Shown: piece after piece, positions 22,317 through 34,700 of the stretch | How positions within the stretch are numbered: the first letter of the stretch is position 1 | Layout of the letters: every line of letters starts with the position of its first letter | From: Tillandsia leiboldiana | Lineage: Eukaryota > Streptophyta > Magnoliopsida > Poales > Bromeliaceae | DNA: 64,000 bases | Direction: 5' to 3' | NCBI GenBank assembly: GCA_029204045.2 | Contig: CM055073.1 | Coordinates: 26,379,818 to 26,443,817, forward strand | The notes under the pieces: generated by a model | What the model was told of the DNA's origin: nothing | The model's database searches: none | The model's input: only the letters and a program-made list of their open reading frames with translations | Program-made: the position numbers and the translations under genes

Positions 22317-22430
22317 CCGATCCGGACCGGAACATCCGTTTCGGATCCCGAACGCAGGAATTTCCTGCGGGTAGCCGTTCCGGACTGCATTCATAGGGCG
22401 TTCCGGACCGCGGCTAGGGTTTATATGAAA
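22317..22430 (+). promoter_or_regulatory. Candidate internal promoter for third ORF (Sire-A)
   Basis: A cluster of CCGGACC-type palindromes (GATCCGGACCGG, TTCGGATCCCGAACG, TTCCGGACTG, TTCCGGACCGC) is followed by GGCTAGGGTTTATATGAAAC and a CT-rich stretch leading to a splice donor. The CCGGAYCCCGAACG wording is the same as in the LTR array upstream of the LTR TATA box. Corresponding clusters are at 37831-37940 in Sire-B and, on minus, 42437-42550 in Sire-C. Promoter activity is inferred from this resemblance. Confidence 0.5.
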
Positions 22431-22545
22431 CGAAAGGGTTTTTGATTTTATTTCATCTCAATCTTTTGTTTCCAAGTCTCCAGAGCTTCTCTCTCTAGAA
22501 TTCATCTAATTTGGAGCCTTTCCATCAAGAGTTCTTCGAATCAAA

Positions 22546-22927
22546 GTGAGTTTTCATGATCAAAACTTCGGTATTTCATAGTTTTTCACTTTTTTGCTCA
22601 AAACGTGGATGAAATCATGTATCTTTTTCGTTTGAGATTGGTTTTTGGTCAATTTTTTTTTGAAATAAGATCTCTGTGTAGATTAGTTTTGTTTATATGC
22701 TTGTTACTCTCTTGATTAATGAATTTTTAGGCTTCGATTTCTGAAAATTCGGTTTTAGGGCATATAATAGGAATTTTTGAAAATCATGAGATTGATCCAT
22801 TTTTAAAATTTCTTTTGCAAAACTAATTTGATTCATAGTCTCTCTACATGATTATGATTGTTTAGGTACAGTTTTTCAAAATTTTGAAAATAAACAATTT
22901 TTCGTGTTCTTGAGTTGTTGCTCGCAG
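22546..22927 (+). other. Conserved leader intron upstream of third ORF (Sire-A)
   Basis: The donor AA|GTGAGT and acceptor TTGCTCGCAG|GA enclose 382 nt of AT/T-rich sequence. The same pair encloses 384 nt in Sire-B (38060-38443) and 381 nt on minus in Sire-C (42317-41937), with strong splice consensus each time. Splicing brings a CT-rich leader close to the ORF start. Predicted from sequence only. Confidence 0.6.
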
Positions 22928-22956
22928 GATTCTCTCATTCACAAGAACTAGCAGAG

Positions 22957-23688
22957 ATGGTGTTCACTTAGATAATCGTTCTTCTGACTGCTATGGTTCA
23001 TACTAGAGCAACGAACAAATTGAAGAGAACAAAGAAAACTCAACGAAGAGGTGAGTTTGTCCTCATTAACGACTCAGAGACAGAATCGGATAAAGACGAC
23101 GTGAATTGGGATGAATTACTAGAGGACGACACAACGCCTGTCAAGACAAATGGGAAGTCCCCTAATTCGCTTAAGGAAAAGGCAACACCGACTGCTGTGG
23201 AAAAAGGCAAAGCACCAATACCATCATCCTCTATCTCGGTGAAACGAAAGAGACTAGCTCGACGGTTAGGACGAGCACGAGGGGTCGAAATTAACGAACC
23301 AATAGCTCCTGATTCACCACCCCGTGAGGAACAAGTGTTCGTTAATGCAGATCGTCTAAGGGCGTTTGAGAATCGAGAATGCATTGGCGAAAGGCATGTT
23401 AATATTGGGGCTCTTCGAGACCACTCGCCGGAGTTTGGTAATTTGATTGAACAAGCCAATCTTCTTCAAGTATACAGATTTCCAAAAATGCTTGGATATT
23501 GTTTGCATCGCGTAAGGACCTTCTACACAAATGCACGACACCTTCAAGAAAATGAAGACGGTCCGATGGAGTTTTACACAAATGTCCAAGGGACAAGACT
23601 TAAAATAACTCCACAATTGATTGGCGAAGTCTTAGGAATTTTGAACAAATTGAACTGTAGCAGTTTAGACCAGTCTGATCTCGAATGA
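22957..23688 (+). pseudogene. Sire-A third ORF, nonsense-interrupted and internally deleted
   Basis: This is the ORF downstream of pol that many Sireviruses carry. The conserved start at 22957 encodes a hydrophobic leader but is stopped at once by TAG (22969), where Sire-B and Sire-C have Trp. An in-frame ATG at 22993 gives 231 residues starting MVHTRATNKLKR. The basic N-terminus is followed by an acidic stretch and then KRKRLARR. Next comes a globular block (VNADRLRAFENRECIGERHV to LKITPQLIGEVL) like the putative plant transposon domain family. The protein then jumps to the acidic C-terminal tail, so the second half of the domain has been deleted relative to Sire-C. No fusion or receptor function can be claimed. 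Confidence 0.75.
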
Positions 23689-23824
23689 TCATTTGCTCTG
23701 ATGATCTGGTATCTTTGTTATTCTAGCTAATTTTCTCTTTTGCAGGTTTTTAAGTTTTTAGTTCTTGAATTTTCTTTTTGAATTTTTAACTCTCCATAAT
23801 TTTTGTAATTTTGGCGACTTTAGT

Positions 23825-23836
23825 GACAAAAAGGGG
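23825..23836 (+). other. PPT-like tract after third ORF (Sire-A)
   Basis: GACAAAAAGGGGGAGAG directly follows the third ORF. The same tract occurs at about 39520 in Sire-B and, on minus, at about 40314 in Sire-C. With the tracts at 21678 and 28411 it makes the multiple-GGGGGAG signature of Sireviruses. Confidence 0.6.
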
Positions 23837-23949
23837 GAGAGAGATATGAACAATTGGAACAATGGTTACAATGGTTTGTAAGAACTTGTGAACTTTGAAC
23901 TGTGAAGGTAAGTATCAAAGCAACTTTTGGTTTTGTATTGTGATTGCAT

Positions 23950-26900
23950 TGTAAGAATTCGAATTTTTGTAAATAATTAAATAAATGAAATTGATTGAAG
24001 TCAGGTTGAATTTGGATCATAAATGACTCAGATAGCGACAGTGCCCCTTTTCTGCAGTGTAATTTGCACAGTTAGTGGGCCAGAAATATATCACTTTTCA
24101 ATCCGAGCCTGATCTCGAAGATCCGAGATCACGAGTGCGACCGTCTCGTCGAACTGAGTGAAAACCATATTAAACTTGTTCAGATCTGACGGTCGGATCT
24201 CCCAGAAATCGGCGTTGAAGCCGGCGGGACCCGCGACTTAAGTCGCGGGTACAAGTGAACAGTAAACCCTATTTTCGAGTCCCCTTCGCGCCAATGTTGG
24301 CCAATCTTCTATCTGGACTCCTAATATAGTGATTCGAGTAGTCAATTCTAGCTATTTTCGATGTTCTGAACGCAATGGCGCAGTCGAAAAGTCTGTTTGA
24401 CGACTCTGGAATCTCGAAAAGCGCAAAAACTGTATTTTGACACAGTTATTATGGACCGAGATTTAATCCGGGCAGTTTTTCGAAAATCCGAGATCGCTAC
24501 CTGATAGGTCTCGTCGAGCCGGACGTCATGGCGCAGTCCATTTTCCGTTTCGACGACCGGATCCCCTCGAAAAGCGTAAAATACGGAGAAAATGCAGCTT
24601 TTTGCACATAAAACCCTATAGAACCTGCCTCGTTTTGCGTGCCACTCCTTGGAGAGGGACCTAAGGGTGATTGTGAGATGCTGTGGAGGACTCAATTCCA
24701 AATACTAGGTATTGAAGGGTTAAACCGCAATTGTGCCAATCGTTATACATGTGTATATATATATACCCGAGCTAGGTCATCACCACAAAACCTATTCCTC
24801 CATACCCTAGCCCTAGCCGCAGCTCCAACAGAACCCTCTCCTCTGTCGCTCTCCTCGGACCCAGCCGCACCGGCCGCCGCCTCCCCCGTCGCCGGAGAAG
24901 AAAGCAACAATAGAAGCTTGGCTCTCGGGTTGTTGAAGAGGAGGGCACTCGGGAGGTTCCTAGGCGACCCAGACCTGGTCTGTGGAGTCCCTCGTGAAGC
25001 CGCAGCCGAGCCCGAGTGGTCCCGGCCCGAACCTCCGCCGCGCGCCGCCGGGCCAACCTCTTCTTCTTCCACATCTCCGACGGGGTAACATCTTGGAAAT
25101 TTCCATTTCAATTTGGCCCATGGACACGATCATCGTGTTGCTGACATCGAGGAGACCCTCCGGTTACAGGCTGAGCCGGCGCCGCCGACCCGATCGCCGG
25201 CGGGAGCCACCCCACCGGATTATCGCTTTCTTTGACAACCGCGGACGCGGGCTTCATCCGACCAGCACAATCGAGATCAAGACCGTTGGATCATCCCCTA
25301 TTGTCGACTGCAACGTCCCCACGAAGCCCGATCAACATCGGTTGGGGATCGGGGCTGATCGGGGGTGCCCTAGCAAAGGTCTTCTTCTCCGATCGGCCAA
25401 CCTCTGTCGCCCGGCGCTGCCGCGGCCTCCCGGCGCCGGCCAACACTGCACCAAGCGTCGCGGCGTCGGGTCAGACCTTTTGGTCCGGGTTGCACCTGCC
25501 CGGAGCCGCCGCGCCGGATTCCGCCATTAGAGGCCATTGAAGCTTTCCCGGGCTCTGCCGCCGCGCCACGCCGCTGCCTCCGGTCGCCGGGAAACTGCCC
25601 AGAGTTGCACCCGAGTTGGGATCGGGCTTCCTCTCCGGCGATCCCCGTCGCTCCGGGACTCCGGCAACCTTACAGGTCTGAACCTGGTTGCACCAAGATC
25701 ACCCACAACCGAACTTGAGCCATTCTTGGTGTTGCTCCGGCCACTGTTCCGGCCGACCTCCGGCACCCCTCAGGTGAGCCCCACTGTCCCCAATCCTTAC
25801 TTAGTACCATGCTCCACTTATCTCTGGAGTTGACCAAGTATATATTGAGTTCTAGCATAGTTGTGATTGAACCCTAATGTTTATGGGCCAACTTGTAAAT
25901 GGGCCTGGTCTCAGCCCAATTCTTGTGAGCACGGCCTGGATCTTGTCGTAACGGACGCGCTGAAAGTTACGGCGCAGCTTTTGGACTCCCGGATCTCAAG
26001 ATCGAGTCGAAACAGTCAATTAATGTAGTGTTTTAATGCAAATTAAAGAAGATTATGGACCAAAGTGTAATTTGAACATGATGGCTGTCTTTAGACAGTG
26101 TCTACACACCTACTAGGCACCTTGTTAGTGTCCCGTGGATTTCTGTTGGGCGGGAATCGGTTATTGTCCCGTAAATCGGCGTATTATTCCCGTTTAAACA
26201 CTCCGTTGCTGTCGTGTCGTCGGGATGGGTATGTGTGAGTCCTTTACTGATCATAGCTTCTTATTCAGGGCCCAGTTGTTCAGCACCAGCCTCCCAGTAG
26301 CTGTGCGGGAGTTCGAGGATCTGCCTTCATCCAGGTGGGTTAGCTTCGGTCCGGGTTCGATCTATTCGGCCCTCTGGTTGCTTTAGTCCAGTCGGACACC
26401 TATTTTTGATTGCCCTGCTGATTACATATATGACCTATCTTGACATATGCTGACCTCTTGACATATTATGATTCTCCTGTTTGACATTGGCTCGATTAGA
26501 CCTACGCTTGAGACTACTTGTATACGCTCAGCCGGATTACTGTTTACATACTCCGTGATTATTCCTGATAGATTTGATCTACTCTAGACTCATCATATAT
26601 ACCTGCGGATTTTATCTAGATTAGCCTTGATGATTGTATTGACATGCCCTATGATTAGTCCTGATAGATCTTGATCTACGTGAGACATATCTTACGTACC
26701 TGTTTATCAGTTTTTATATTTCTGATAGACCTTGATCTTCATGAGACATACCATATACATATCTGTTCATCAGCTTTTTCAGTATATAGATCTACATGAT
26801 TTGATGGCACTTGTTGATTCCTGTCAGCCGATATATTGTTGATATTCAGATATGCATGATTGATTGATTCTGATCGATATATACTACTTGATGTTCCGAT

Positions 26901-27996
26901 ATGCATGATAGATTTCGATCGATATGATAGATGATTTCCCTGTTGGGATCTCGGCATGTTGCCGACTACCCGGTCACTAGACCGTGAGATTGATCATTAT
27001 GATTTGCCCGCACTGCTGTACTTCACGAACATCAGCGGAGTCATGACCCGTGTAGATGTTCTTTACCGGTAAAGTGGTCTAGTGTACGACCCGTGACTCC
27101 CAGGTTAGTGCCCAAGGGTGCCGGAGTGATGACTCCCAGGTTAGTGCCCGAGGGTGCCGGAGTATGTCAGCCAGGTTGGTGCCAGGTTTGGCGAGATATC
27201 CCTGAGGTCTTGTTGACCAATATGGTGGCTTTTGATTGGATGTTTGGTAGTCTCCTTATTGACGCATTACTGCTCAGTTTATTTCCAGTACTAGTTGGTA
27301 GACATACTTTGATCATCTGCAGTTCCTTATGCATGATTATTATGGATACCCTTGATTCCAGCATATATGATCTACCGCTTTTATGATTGATTATCACTGA
27401 CATATCCTGATTTACAGTATTGCTTATCCGTAGTTCTTATGATTGATTACCTGCCTAGTTAGCCTATCTGTGGATTCTGATTATTAGTAGACAGTTATAG
27501 TTTTCAGCTTTTCCTATTGACTCTTACTATCCGCAGATTTTAGTACCCAGTAGGTACGATTAGCTACTTCTCGGCTCGTCGTGCCCACTGGGATACACTC
27601 CGGTGTGTCTCACACCCTCGGGTGACTGTTGCAGGTCTTGCGGGTGGGGAGATGTCGGGACGATCCAGTGAGCCTGTCGCGATAGAGCTGTCCCCCTGAT
27701 GACATAGATCGATGATTGAGATCCCCGATTATCTGTAGTTGACTTTCATTTATGTTATTTCTGTTTGATGATAGTATGATGTTGGATTATCTCTGATGAT
27801 TAGTATTGTAGCAGTTGAGATATTTATTGCTATCTGATTGATGATTGGATTAGCCTAGCCGTGCATGTATAGAAGAGACCCTATCCTTTCGGATATGGGA
27901 TTTCCTATATGTGTGGCAGTCTGTTACGCCCGTTTTGCAAACTCTGATTTATTCAAAAAAAATTTCAGACCTGATTTTTAAACTCGGGGCGTGACA
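23950..27996 (+). mobile_element. Gypsy solo LTR (Gyp-2), 4,047 bp
   Basis: Starts TGTAAGAATTCG and ends CGGGGCGTGACA, flanked by the perfect 5-bp duplication TGCAT (23945-23949 and 27997-28001). No internal domain lies between, so it is a solo LTR left by LTR-LTR recombination, inserted into Sire-A. It is related to the Gyp-3 LTRs, which read TGTAGTAACC...GGGGCGTGACA in element sense and share the GACGGTCGGATC and CGAAAAGCG segments. Inside are TATATATATACCC at about 24757, a GC-rich leader (24800-25760) and a 36-bp tandem repeat near 27098-27170. The ORFs within it (for example 24639-25088 and 24982-25530) are unrecognised and probably non-coding. Confidence 0.9.
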
Positions 27997-28001
27997 TGCA
28001 T

Positions 28002-28410
28002 GCCTCGACTAACTATTTAACTAACTATTTGGGCATGTATTATTACTAACAAGTTGTTTGATTACTAACAAATCTATGACATTTGGTTTTTATTGCTTAA
28101 AAGATATGTCTATTTCTGATGATGATCTTAATACATATCTGAGTTCATAAATGTCATGGTGAGTATAAACTCTATCTCTGTTTGGTTTTTGAATGTTGAA
28201 CATTCTTGAGGTATCTAACGATTTTGTTTTGTCAAGAATTAATTCTTTTGCAGAGAGTACAGATGTCTAAGTCTAGAGTCTGTTTTAGGAGTTTATCTCA
28301 TGTTTTTAATTATTGGTTCTCAAATGTAAATTTTTGTTGTATGGTGATAACAACAAAAATATTTTTTTTGAATTTTCTTAAGTGGATCTCTGTTTTGTCA
28401 CGAAACCGTC
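28002..28410 (+). other. Sire-A 3' interior after the solo LTR
   Basis: Non-coding Sire-A sequence that resumes after the solo LTR. It contains the conserved CAGATGTCTAAGTCTAGAGTC segment near 28259, also found at the left edge of the N gap in Sire-B and on minus in Sire-D. The small ORF at 28206-28472 runs into the LTR and is not credible. Confidence 0.7.
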
Positions 28411-28422
28411 AAAGGGGGAGAT
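28411..28422 (+). other. Polypurine tract adjoining the 3' LTR (Sire-A)
   Basis: AAAGGGGGAGAT sits immediately before the TGTTAAGG start of the 3' LTR, as required for plus-strand priming. Confidence 0.9.
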
Positions 28423-29327
28423 TGTTAAGGATTTTAGTTTTGGCGTATTTCGTGAAAGTTTTTAAGTCTTGAAGATTGAAGATAAAGAAACTCGGATCAT
28501 ATACCTCAATCTCAAGAAAGAAGAATTCAAAATGATCAGGTAAGTTTAACTAAACATTAATGGTGATCTGAATACTTATAATGTAGAAACACTTGGATGG
28601 GTTTTTAATCGCATAAAAATAAAAAACTGGACAAGTTACATGTTTAGGATCCGGAACAGGGAACTACAATCCGGACTCCGAACGTTGGTAGTTCATGCAC
28701 AAATCCAGTCCGGACCATAGGATTTTGTTCCGGACCCCGAATGTGGATTTTGGTGAAACTGCATGAACAGTCCGGACCATAGGATTTTGTTTCGGACCCC
28801 GAACGTAGAGTTTACTGAAACTGCATGAACAGTCCGGACCGTGGATTTCGTTCCGGACCCTGAACCTTGATTTTTCAGGAATTCTCTGAAAAACAACGAC
28901 AGTCCTGAACGAGCCTAATCCGGTCCGGACCGTCGTGCGGGAAAAATTCTGTTACAATCAGTTTTTGATTCTTATCCTCTTCCAATGGTTTCTAACCTAT
29001 AAGTAAACCCTACGATTCATTTTTTAGGGTAATCCAAAGGGAATCCAAAATAATCCAAGATAATCCACAATAAGTTTTTTATCTCCGTAAATGAACGAGG
29101 AAAATAAACAGATGAAAAACTTATAGATCCACATATAGAGAAGAAAGGAAATAACTAGATTTAATTCTATGTTTCTCCATCTATATTAATTAATTTGATT
29201 CTAGATTTTCATACTCAGATTTTGAGTAGAATCAAATTAATGAATACTTAGATGGCATTTCCGATCTATCTTTGATCTAAGTATTCGGCGGATTATCACC
29301 ACCCAAAAACAACGATTTTCCCAAATC
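28423..29327 (+). repeat. Sire-A 3' LTR, first part
   Basis: Matches the 5' LTR from 14811 onward with few differences, including a 3-bp loss near 28577. It stops at CCCAAATC, where Sire-C enters, and continues at 49862. The last five bases AAATC are the Sire-C target duplication. Confidence 0.95.
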
Positions 29328-30463
29328 TGTTGAGTTATGTATAATTGGATCTAAATAGGGAAAAAAACACCTAGAGGGGGGTGAATAGGTGTAAACGTTA
29401 AACACTCAAAAAATCATTGCGCAATAAAACCCAATACGGAAATAAAAATAAACACGCAAGATTTTTACGTGGAAAAACTCCAAACCGGAGTAAAAAACCA
29501 CGGGACCGATCACACGGCGAAATCCACTAGAATTAAACACGTACAAGGTGATATACCGTACTCACAGACGACTCAACCTTTTCCATACACTCCTAGTAGA
29601 TCTTCTCTGCTCGCTCCGCAACGCTTCTCGAATCCACGATCAGCGCCCAACGCCGAATCCACGGCGTCCAACGTCGAGTCCACGACGTCCGACCGAATCC
29701 ATGGTCTTCACCCAGTAGCACGTATCGAATCCACGAACGTACCTCGCTCCGAATCCACGAGAGCGGTAACACCTTGAATCCACAAGGCCACGCGAGTCCA
29801 CGCGCCGATTTTGGGAAAATCGTTGTTTTTGGGTGGTGATGATCCGCCGAATACTTAGATTAGAAATAAATCGGAAATACCATCTAAGTATTCATTAATT
29901 TGATTCTACTCAAAATCTGAGTTTGGAAAACCTAGAATCAAATTAATAATATAGATGAAGAAACATAGAATTAAATCTAGTATTTCCTTTCTTCTCTATA
30001 TGTGGATTTTTCTATTTCGGTCGTATTTTTCGCATGCCCTAAAAGATGAATCATAGGGTCTATTTATAGGTTAGAAACCATTGGAAGAAGATAAGCATAA
30101 AAAACTAACCAATTCTGGAATTTTACAGGACGACAGTCCGGACTGGAATTGACGGTCCGGACTGTTTCAGCGAAACAGACTTTTTCCAGAAAAGACGACA
30201 TTCGGGGTCCGGACTGCAATCCACGGTCCGGACTGTTCATGCAATTTCAACAATTTCACGTTCGGGGTCCGGATTGAAATTTCCAAGGTCCGGACTGGAA
30301 TTGCACATGAACAAACCTACGTTCGGGGTCCGGACTGAGATCCACGGTCCGGACTCTGAACATGTAAAATGCCCAGTTTTTGATTTTTATGCAATCAAAA
30401 ATTCATCCAAGTGTTTCTACACTATACTAAGTATTTGGATCACTATAAATCTTTAGTTAAACG
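29328..30463 (-). repeat. Sire-C 3' LTR, outer part
   Basis: Matches 48602-49739 closely. It includes the hairpin array (29621-29804) and the CCGGAC palindromes (30132-30355) and stops at TTAGTTAAACG, where Sire-B starts. In the other LTR the sequence continues TACCTGATCC. The missing 117 bp or so should lie beyond Sire-B, inside the gap. The ORF at 29469-29777 is the complement of the hairpin repeats. Confidence 0.9.
29621..29804 (-). promoter_or_regulatory. TGGAYT-loop hairpin array (Sire-C 3' LTR)
   Basis: A minus-strand copy of the eight-hairpin array. Seven loops are TGGATT or TGGACT. The GACCG stem has one G-to-A change next to the loop. The outermost stem uses GCGC with GCGT, which still pairs through a wobble. 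Confidence 0.75.
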
Positions 30464-31744
30464 TGTTACGGATTTTGTTTTGGCGCATTTCGTGAAAGTG
30501 TTAAGTCTTGAAGATTGAAGATGAATGAAGTTTGGATCATATACCTCAATCTCAAGAAAGAAGAATTCAAAAGGATCAGGTAAGTTTAACTAAATATTTT
30601 TGGTGATCCGAATACTTCTTGTAGTGTAGAAACACTTGGAAGAATTTTTTATTGCATAAAAATCAAGAACTGAACATGGGACATGTTCAGGATCCGGATC
30701 AGACAGTCCAATCCGGATCCCGAAGGGTGCTTGTTCATTGGCAAATCCGATCCGGATCAGAGTCCATTTCGATCCGGATCCCGAACATGGGAATTTGCTG
30801 GAATACATGAACGATCCGGATCGTGCATTACAATCCGGATCCCGAACCCTGTTTTTCTGGAATTGCCTGACTTGTTACGACGATCCGGATCACAGCTAAT
30901 CCGATCCGGATCGCCGTCGTGAAAATTTCCAGAAACGGACAGTTTTTGATCCTTATCTTCTTCCTAGGGTTTCTAACCTATATATAGACCCTATGATTCT
31001 TTTTCTAGGGTTAATCCAAATAGCCGTCATAATAAAATATAATCTTTTATACGGCCTAAGATCCATATATAGAGAAGAAAGGAAATCATTAGATATTACT
31101 CTATGTTTCTTCATCTATATTGATTAGTTTGATTCTAGGTTTTCATACTCACATCTTGAGTTGAATCAAACTAATGAATACTTAGATGGTATTTCCTATC
31201 TATCTTTGATCTAAGTATTCGGCGGATCATCACCACCCAAAAACAACGATTTACCCCAAAATCGGCGCGTGGACTCGCGTGGCCTTGTGGATTCAAGGTG
31301 CAACCGCTCTCGTGGATTCGGAGCGAGGTACGTTCGTGGATTCGAAGCGTGCTACTGGGTGAAGACCGTGGAATCGGTCAGACGTCGTGGACTCGACGTT
31401 GGACGCCGTGGATTCGGCGTTGGACGCAGATCGTGGATTCGAGACGCGTTGCGGAGCCAGCGGAGAAGATCAACGAGGAGCGTATGGAAAAGGTTGAGTC
31501 GTCTGTGAGTACGGTATATCACCTTGTACGTGTTTAATTCTAGTGGATTTCACCGTGTTATCGGTCCCGTGGTTTTTTACTCCGGTTTGGAGTTTTCCAC
31601 GTAAAAATCTTGCGTGTTCATTTATATTTCCGCATTGGGTTTTTATTGCGCAATGATTTTTTGAGTGTTTATTGTTTACACCTATTCACCCCCCTCTAGG
31701 TATTTTTTCCCCTATTTTGATCCATTATTACATATAACCCAACA
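30464..31744 (+). repeat. Sire-B 5' LTR
   Basis: 1,281 bp, TGTTACGG to CCCAACA. It has the GATCCGGATC array at 30691-30925, the TATA box TATATATAG at 30979 and hairpins at 31266-31449. It resembles the Sire-D LTR (55627-56904, minus) more than the Sire-A and Sire-C LTRs. The ORFs at 31269-31537 come from the hairpin repeat. Confidence 0.95.
31266..31449 (+). promoter_or_regulatory. TGGAYT-loop hairpin array (Sire-B 5' LTR)
   Basis: The best-preserved plus-strand copy. Stems around the common loop are CGCG/CGCG, CCTTG/CAAGG, CGCTC-T-CG/CGGAGCG, TACGTTCG/CGAA-G-CGTG, GACCG/CGGTC, ACGTCG/CGACGT, ACGCCG/CGGCGT, and TCG/CGA plus ACGC/GCGT around a 3x3 internal loop. One loop is TGGAAT. All eight can pair. 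Confidence 0.85.
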
Positions 31745-31746
31745 AG

Positions 31747-31757
31747 TGGTATCGGAG
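31747..31757 (+). other. Primer binding site (Sire-B)
   Basis: TGGTATCGGAG starts two bases after the LTR end. It differs by one base from the perfect initiator tRNA-Met complement seen in Sire-A. Confidence 0.85.
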
Positions 31758-31777
31758 TGGGAATAGGGTTGTAAACA

Positions 31778-34700
31778 ATGGTTGAAGGTGGAAACATCAA
31801 CAGACCCCCGTTCTTCGATGGAACAAATTATGCGTACTGGAAAGTGCGGATGAAAGCCTTTTTAATTTCCATCGACGAACGGGTGTGGCAATCAATTGAA
31901 TTAGGATGGTCTAATCCAACTGAATTTATTGGTGATGTTCGCACCATCAAACCTAGGTCGAAATGGACCAAGGAAGAGTTAGATTCATCTTCTTACAATG
32001 GCAAGGGAATTAATGCTATTTTTAATGCCTTATCTCAAACTGAATTCTCTCGCGTCTCGGCATGTGAGACTGCGAAAGAAATCTGGGATGTTCTTCAGGT
32101 TACACATGAGGGAACTAACCTCGTGAAGATTCAAAAGCTGCAAATGCTTACGAGCAGATTTGACTCTATATTCATGGCAGAAAATGAATCTTTCACGGAC
32201 TACTATACACGATTGCAAGACATCGTAAACTCATGTGCTAACCTGGGAGAGAAGATTCCAGAATTTAAGGTTGTAAGAAAGATCTTAAGAACTCTTCCTG
32301 AACGATTTCGCCCAATGGTTACAGCCATTGAAACTATTAAACACCCGGACGAAATGCGTGTAGAAGAACTAGTTGGTTCATTACAAACTTATGAAATGAC
32401 ATTTACTACTAACTATTCTTCGGGAAAGGCATCCTCTTCTAAGTCTTCAGGTTATGCTTTGAAAACAACAAAGGAAGAAGACACGGATTCATCCTCCTCA
32501 GACGATGACGAGAACCTATCTATGGAGGAATTTGAGAAGCAGCTCGCTCTCTTGACAAGGAAGTTTCGCCGCAACTTTCGAAGGGGTAATTCAAGTAAAA
32601 CTCCATCCTTCGGAAAGTCGAAGAAAGGCAAGGGTATTTCAAGTTACAAGTCAAGAAAGCAAGAGAACTTTTCAAAGGACAAGAAAAGTTCAGAAGGACA
32701 AGTCCAATGCTTCAAGTGCCGAGGATACGGCCATATCTCAACGGAGTGTCCAACTAAGAATCCGTCGAAGAAGAAAGCGATGCAAGTCGTCACCTGGGAT
32801 GACAACTCAACGTCAAATGAGTCATCCTCAAGTGATGAAGAAGAAAGCGCAACGGCATTCCACGCGTCCACATCTTCACCCTTCATGTGCTTAATGGCAA
32901 GTACATTCGACTCGCTGTCCAACTCCACTGTTGAAAAGAATGCAACGGACAATGAATCGGATGATTCGGAAGGTGAAGATTTTGTTTTAGCCTACCACAG
33001 ACTTTTGAGGGATTCAAAGAAACTGGCTAAACAAAACAAGGGGTTGAGAGGGAGATTACAGGATCTCAAAGAAGAAGTAAAAAGGGTAACTTCTCTCTCG
33101 ACCGATCTTGAAGTGGAAAGGGATAATCTGATAAAAGCAAATGTTTCCCTTCAAGAGTCCAATGAGCTTTTTGAGAAGGAACATACAAAACTGGTGGATA
33201 AAGCGGATCACTTCTCAAAGCTCTACATCGAGGCCCAACAAGATAAATTGGAAATGACAAAGACCATTCTCCAACTAAAGGATGACTTAAAGAGATTTTC
33301 TTCTGGAAGGAGTAAGTTGGATAAGCTTCTTGGTCTTGGTCAAACAAATCGGTTCGGCCTCGGGTACACTCAAACTGGAAACAGTCCAAGTTCGAGTGGG
33401 ACAGTTTTTGTGCCTCAGTCGGTATCTCCTCCTCCGACACCGGAATTCACGACAAACAACGACAACAAGCCTACTTCTTTCTCTTCGGGATCGTCAAGCG
33501 CAAAGGTATGTTTTCGTTGTGGTATTTCAGGGCACATAAGGAGATATTGCAAGACAGGAGCCAAACGCTCAACTCAGACATTTCTTGCAACGACTACCAA
33601 AAAGGTGATTCCTCAGAAATCAAATGCAAATCATACAAAGGAAAAGAGACTTGGTAGTTCACCGCACAAGACGACATCATCAAGGAGAAGCAATCGATCT
33701 AACAAGACGCCTTCACCTAGGAGAATAACCTCACGACCATTACCGACGCATTCCAAAAGGTTTTGGGTGCGCAAAGGTGAAATCTTCCCTTGTCTTGTTA
33801 CTAATGTTTCCTTGCATGCATATGATAATTCGTCTTGGTATCTGGATAGCGGTTGTTCCCGTCACATGACCGGTGACAAAAATAGTTTTCAAAACTTTGA
33901 GAAAATCTCCGGAGGACTCGTTGTTTTCGGAGACGGTCGATCTTCCAAAATTGTTGGAAAAGGAACAGTAGCTATTCCAGATGGCCCGATTTTAAAAAAC
34001 GTGTTATTTGTTGATGGCCTTAAGACTAACCTCATTAGCATAAGTCAACTTTACGACAATGGTTTTTCAGTTAACTTTTCATCTGTTGAATGTGTTGTAA
34101 CTGATAAGGACCATGTCTTCTTTTTAAAAGGGGTTAGATCTGAAAACAATTGCTATGTTGTTCCTAATAAAATTTCAGAAAAATGTAACCTAGTTTCTTT
34201 GGATAATGAAACACTTTGGCATGAAAGACTAGGTCACATAAATTTTAAAGAACTAGCAAAGATTTCAAATAAAGACGTGGTTAAGGGGGTTCCTAAACTT
34301 CTTTTTAAAAACAACATTGTGTGCGGAGGTTGTCTTAAGGGAAAACAATCAAGGGCTGCACACAAGAACCTGAACCACGTTGGTACCAAACGGCCCTTGG
34401 AATTACTGCACATGGATTTAATGGGGCCGACCCGTCAACCATATTTGGGAGGTAAATGGTATATTTTCTTATTGGTTGATGATTTCTCTAGGTTTTCATG
34501 GGTAGCATTTTTAAAAGAGAAAGCTGATACGTTTAATTCTTTTCATGAGATTTGCCGTCGTATTATGATTGAAAAGAATGAAAAGATCATTCGTGTTAGA
34601 AGTGATAGAGGTGGAGAATTCATTAATTCCAAATTCATTGATTTTTGCACTTCCAACGGCATAAAACATGAATTCTCGGCACCCTATACACCTCAGCAGA

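Noticed and set aside
24639..25530. Proline/arginine-rich ORFs of 149-182 residues in the solo LTR
   Set aside because: Overlapping frames on both strands of a GC-rich LTR leader. None has a recognisable domain, and similar GC-rich leaders occur in the other Gypsy LTRs.
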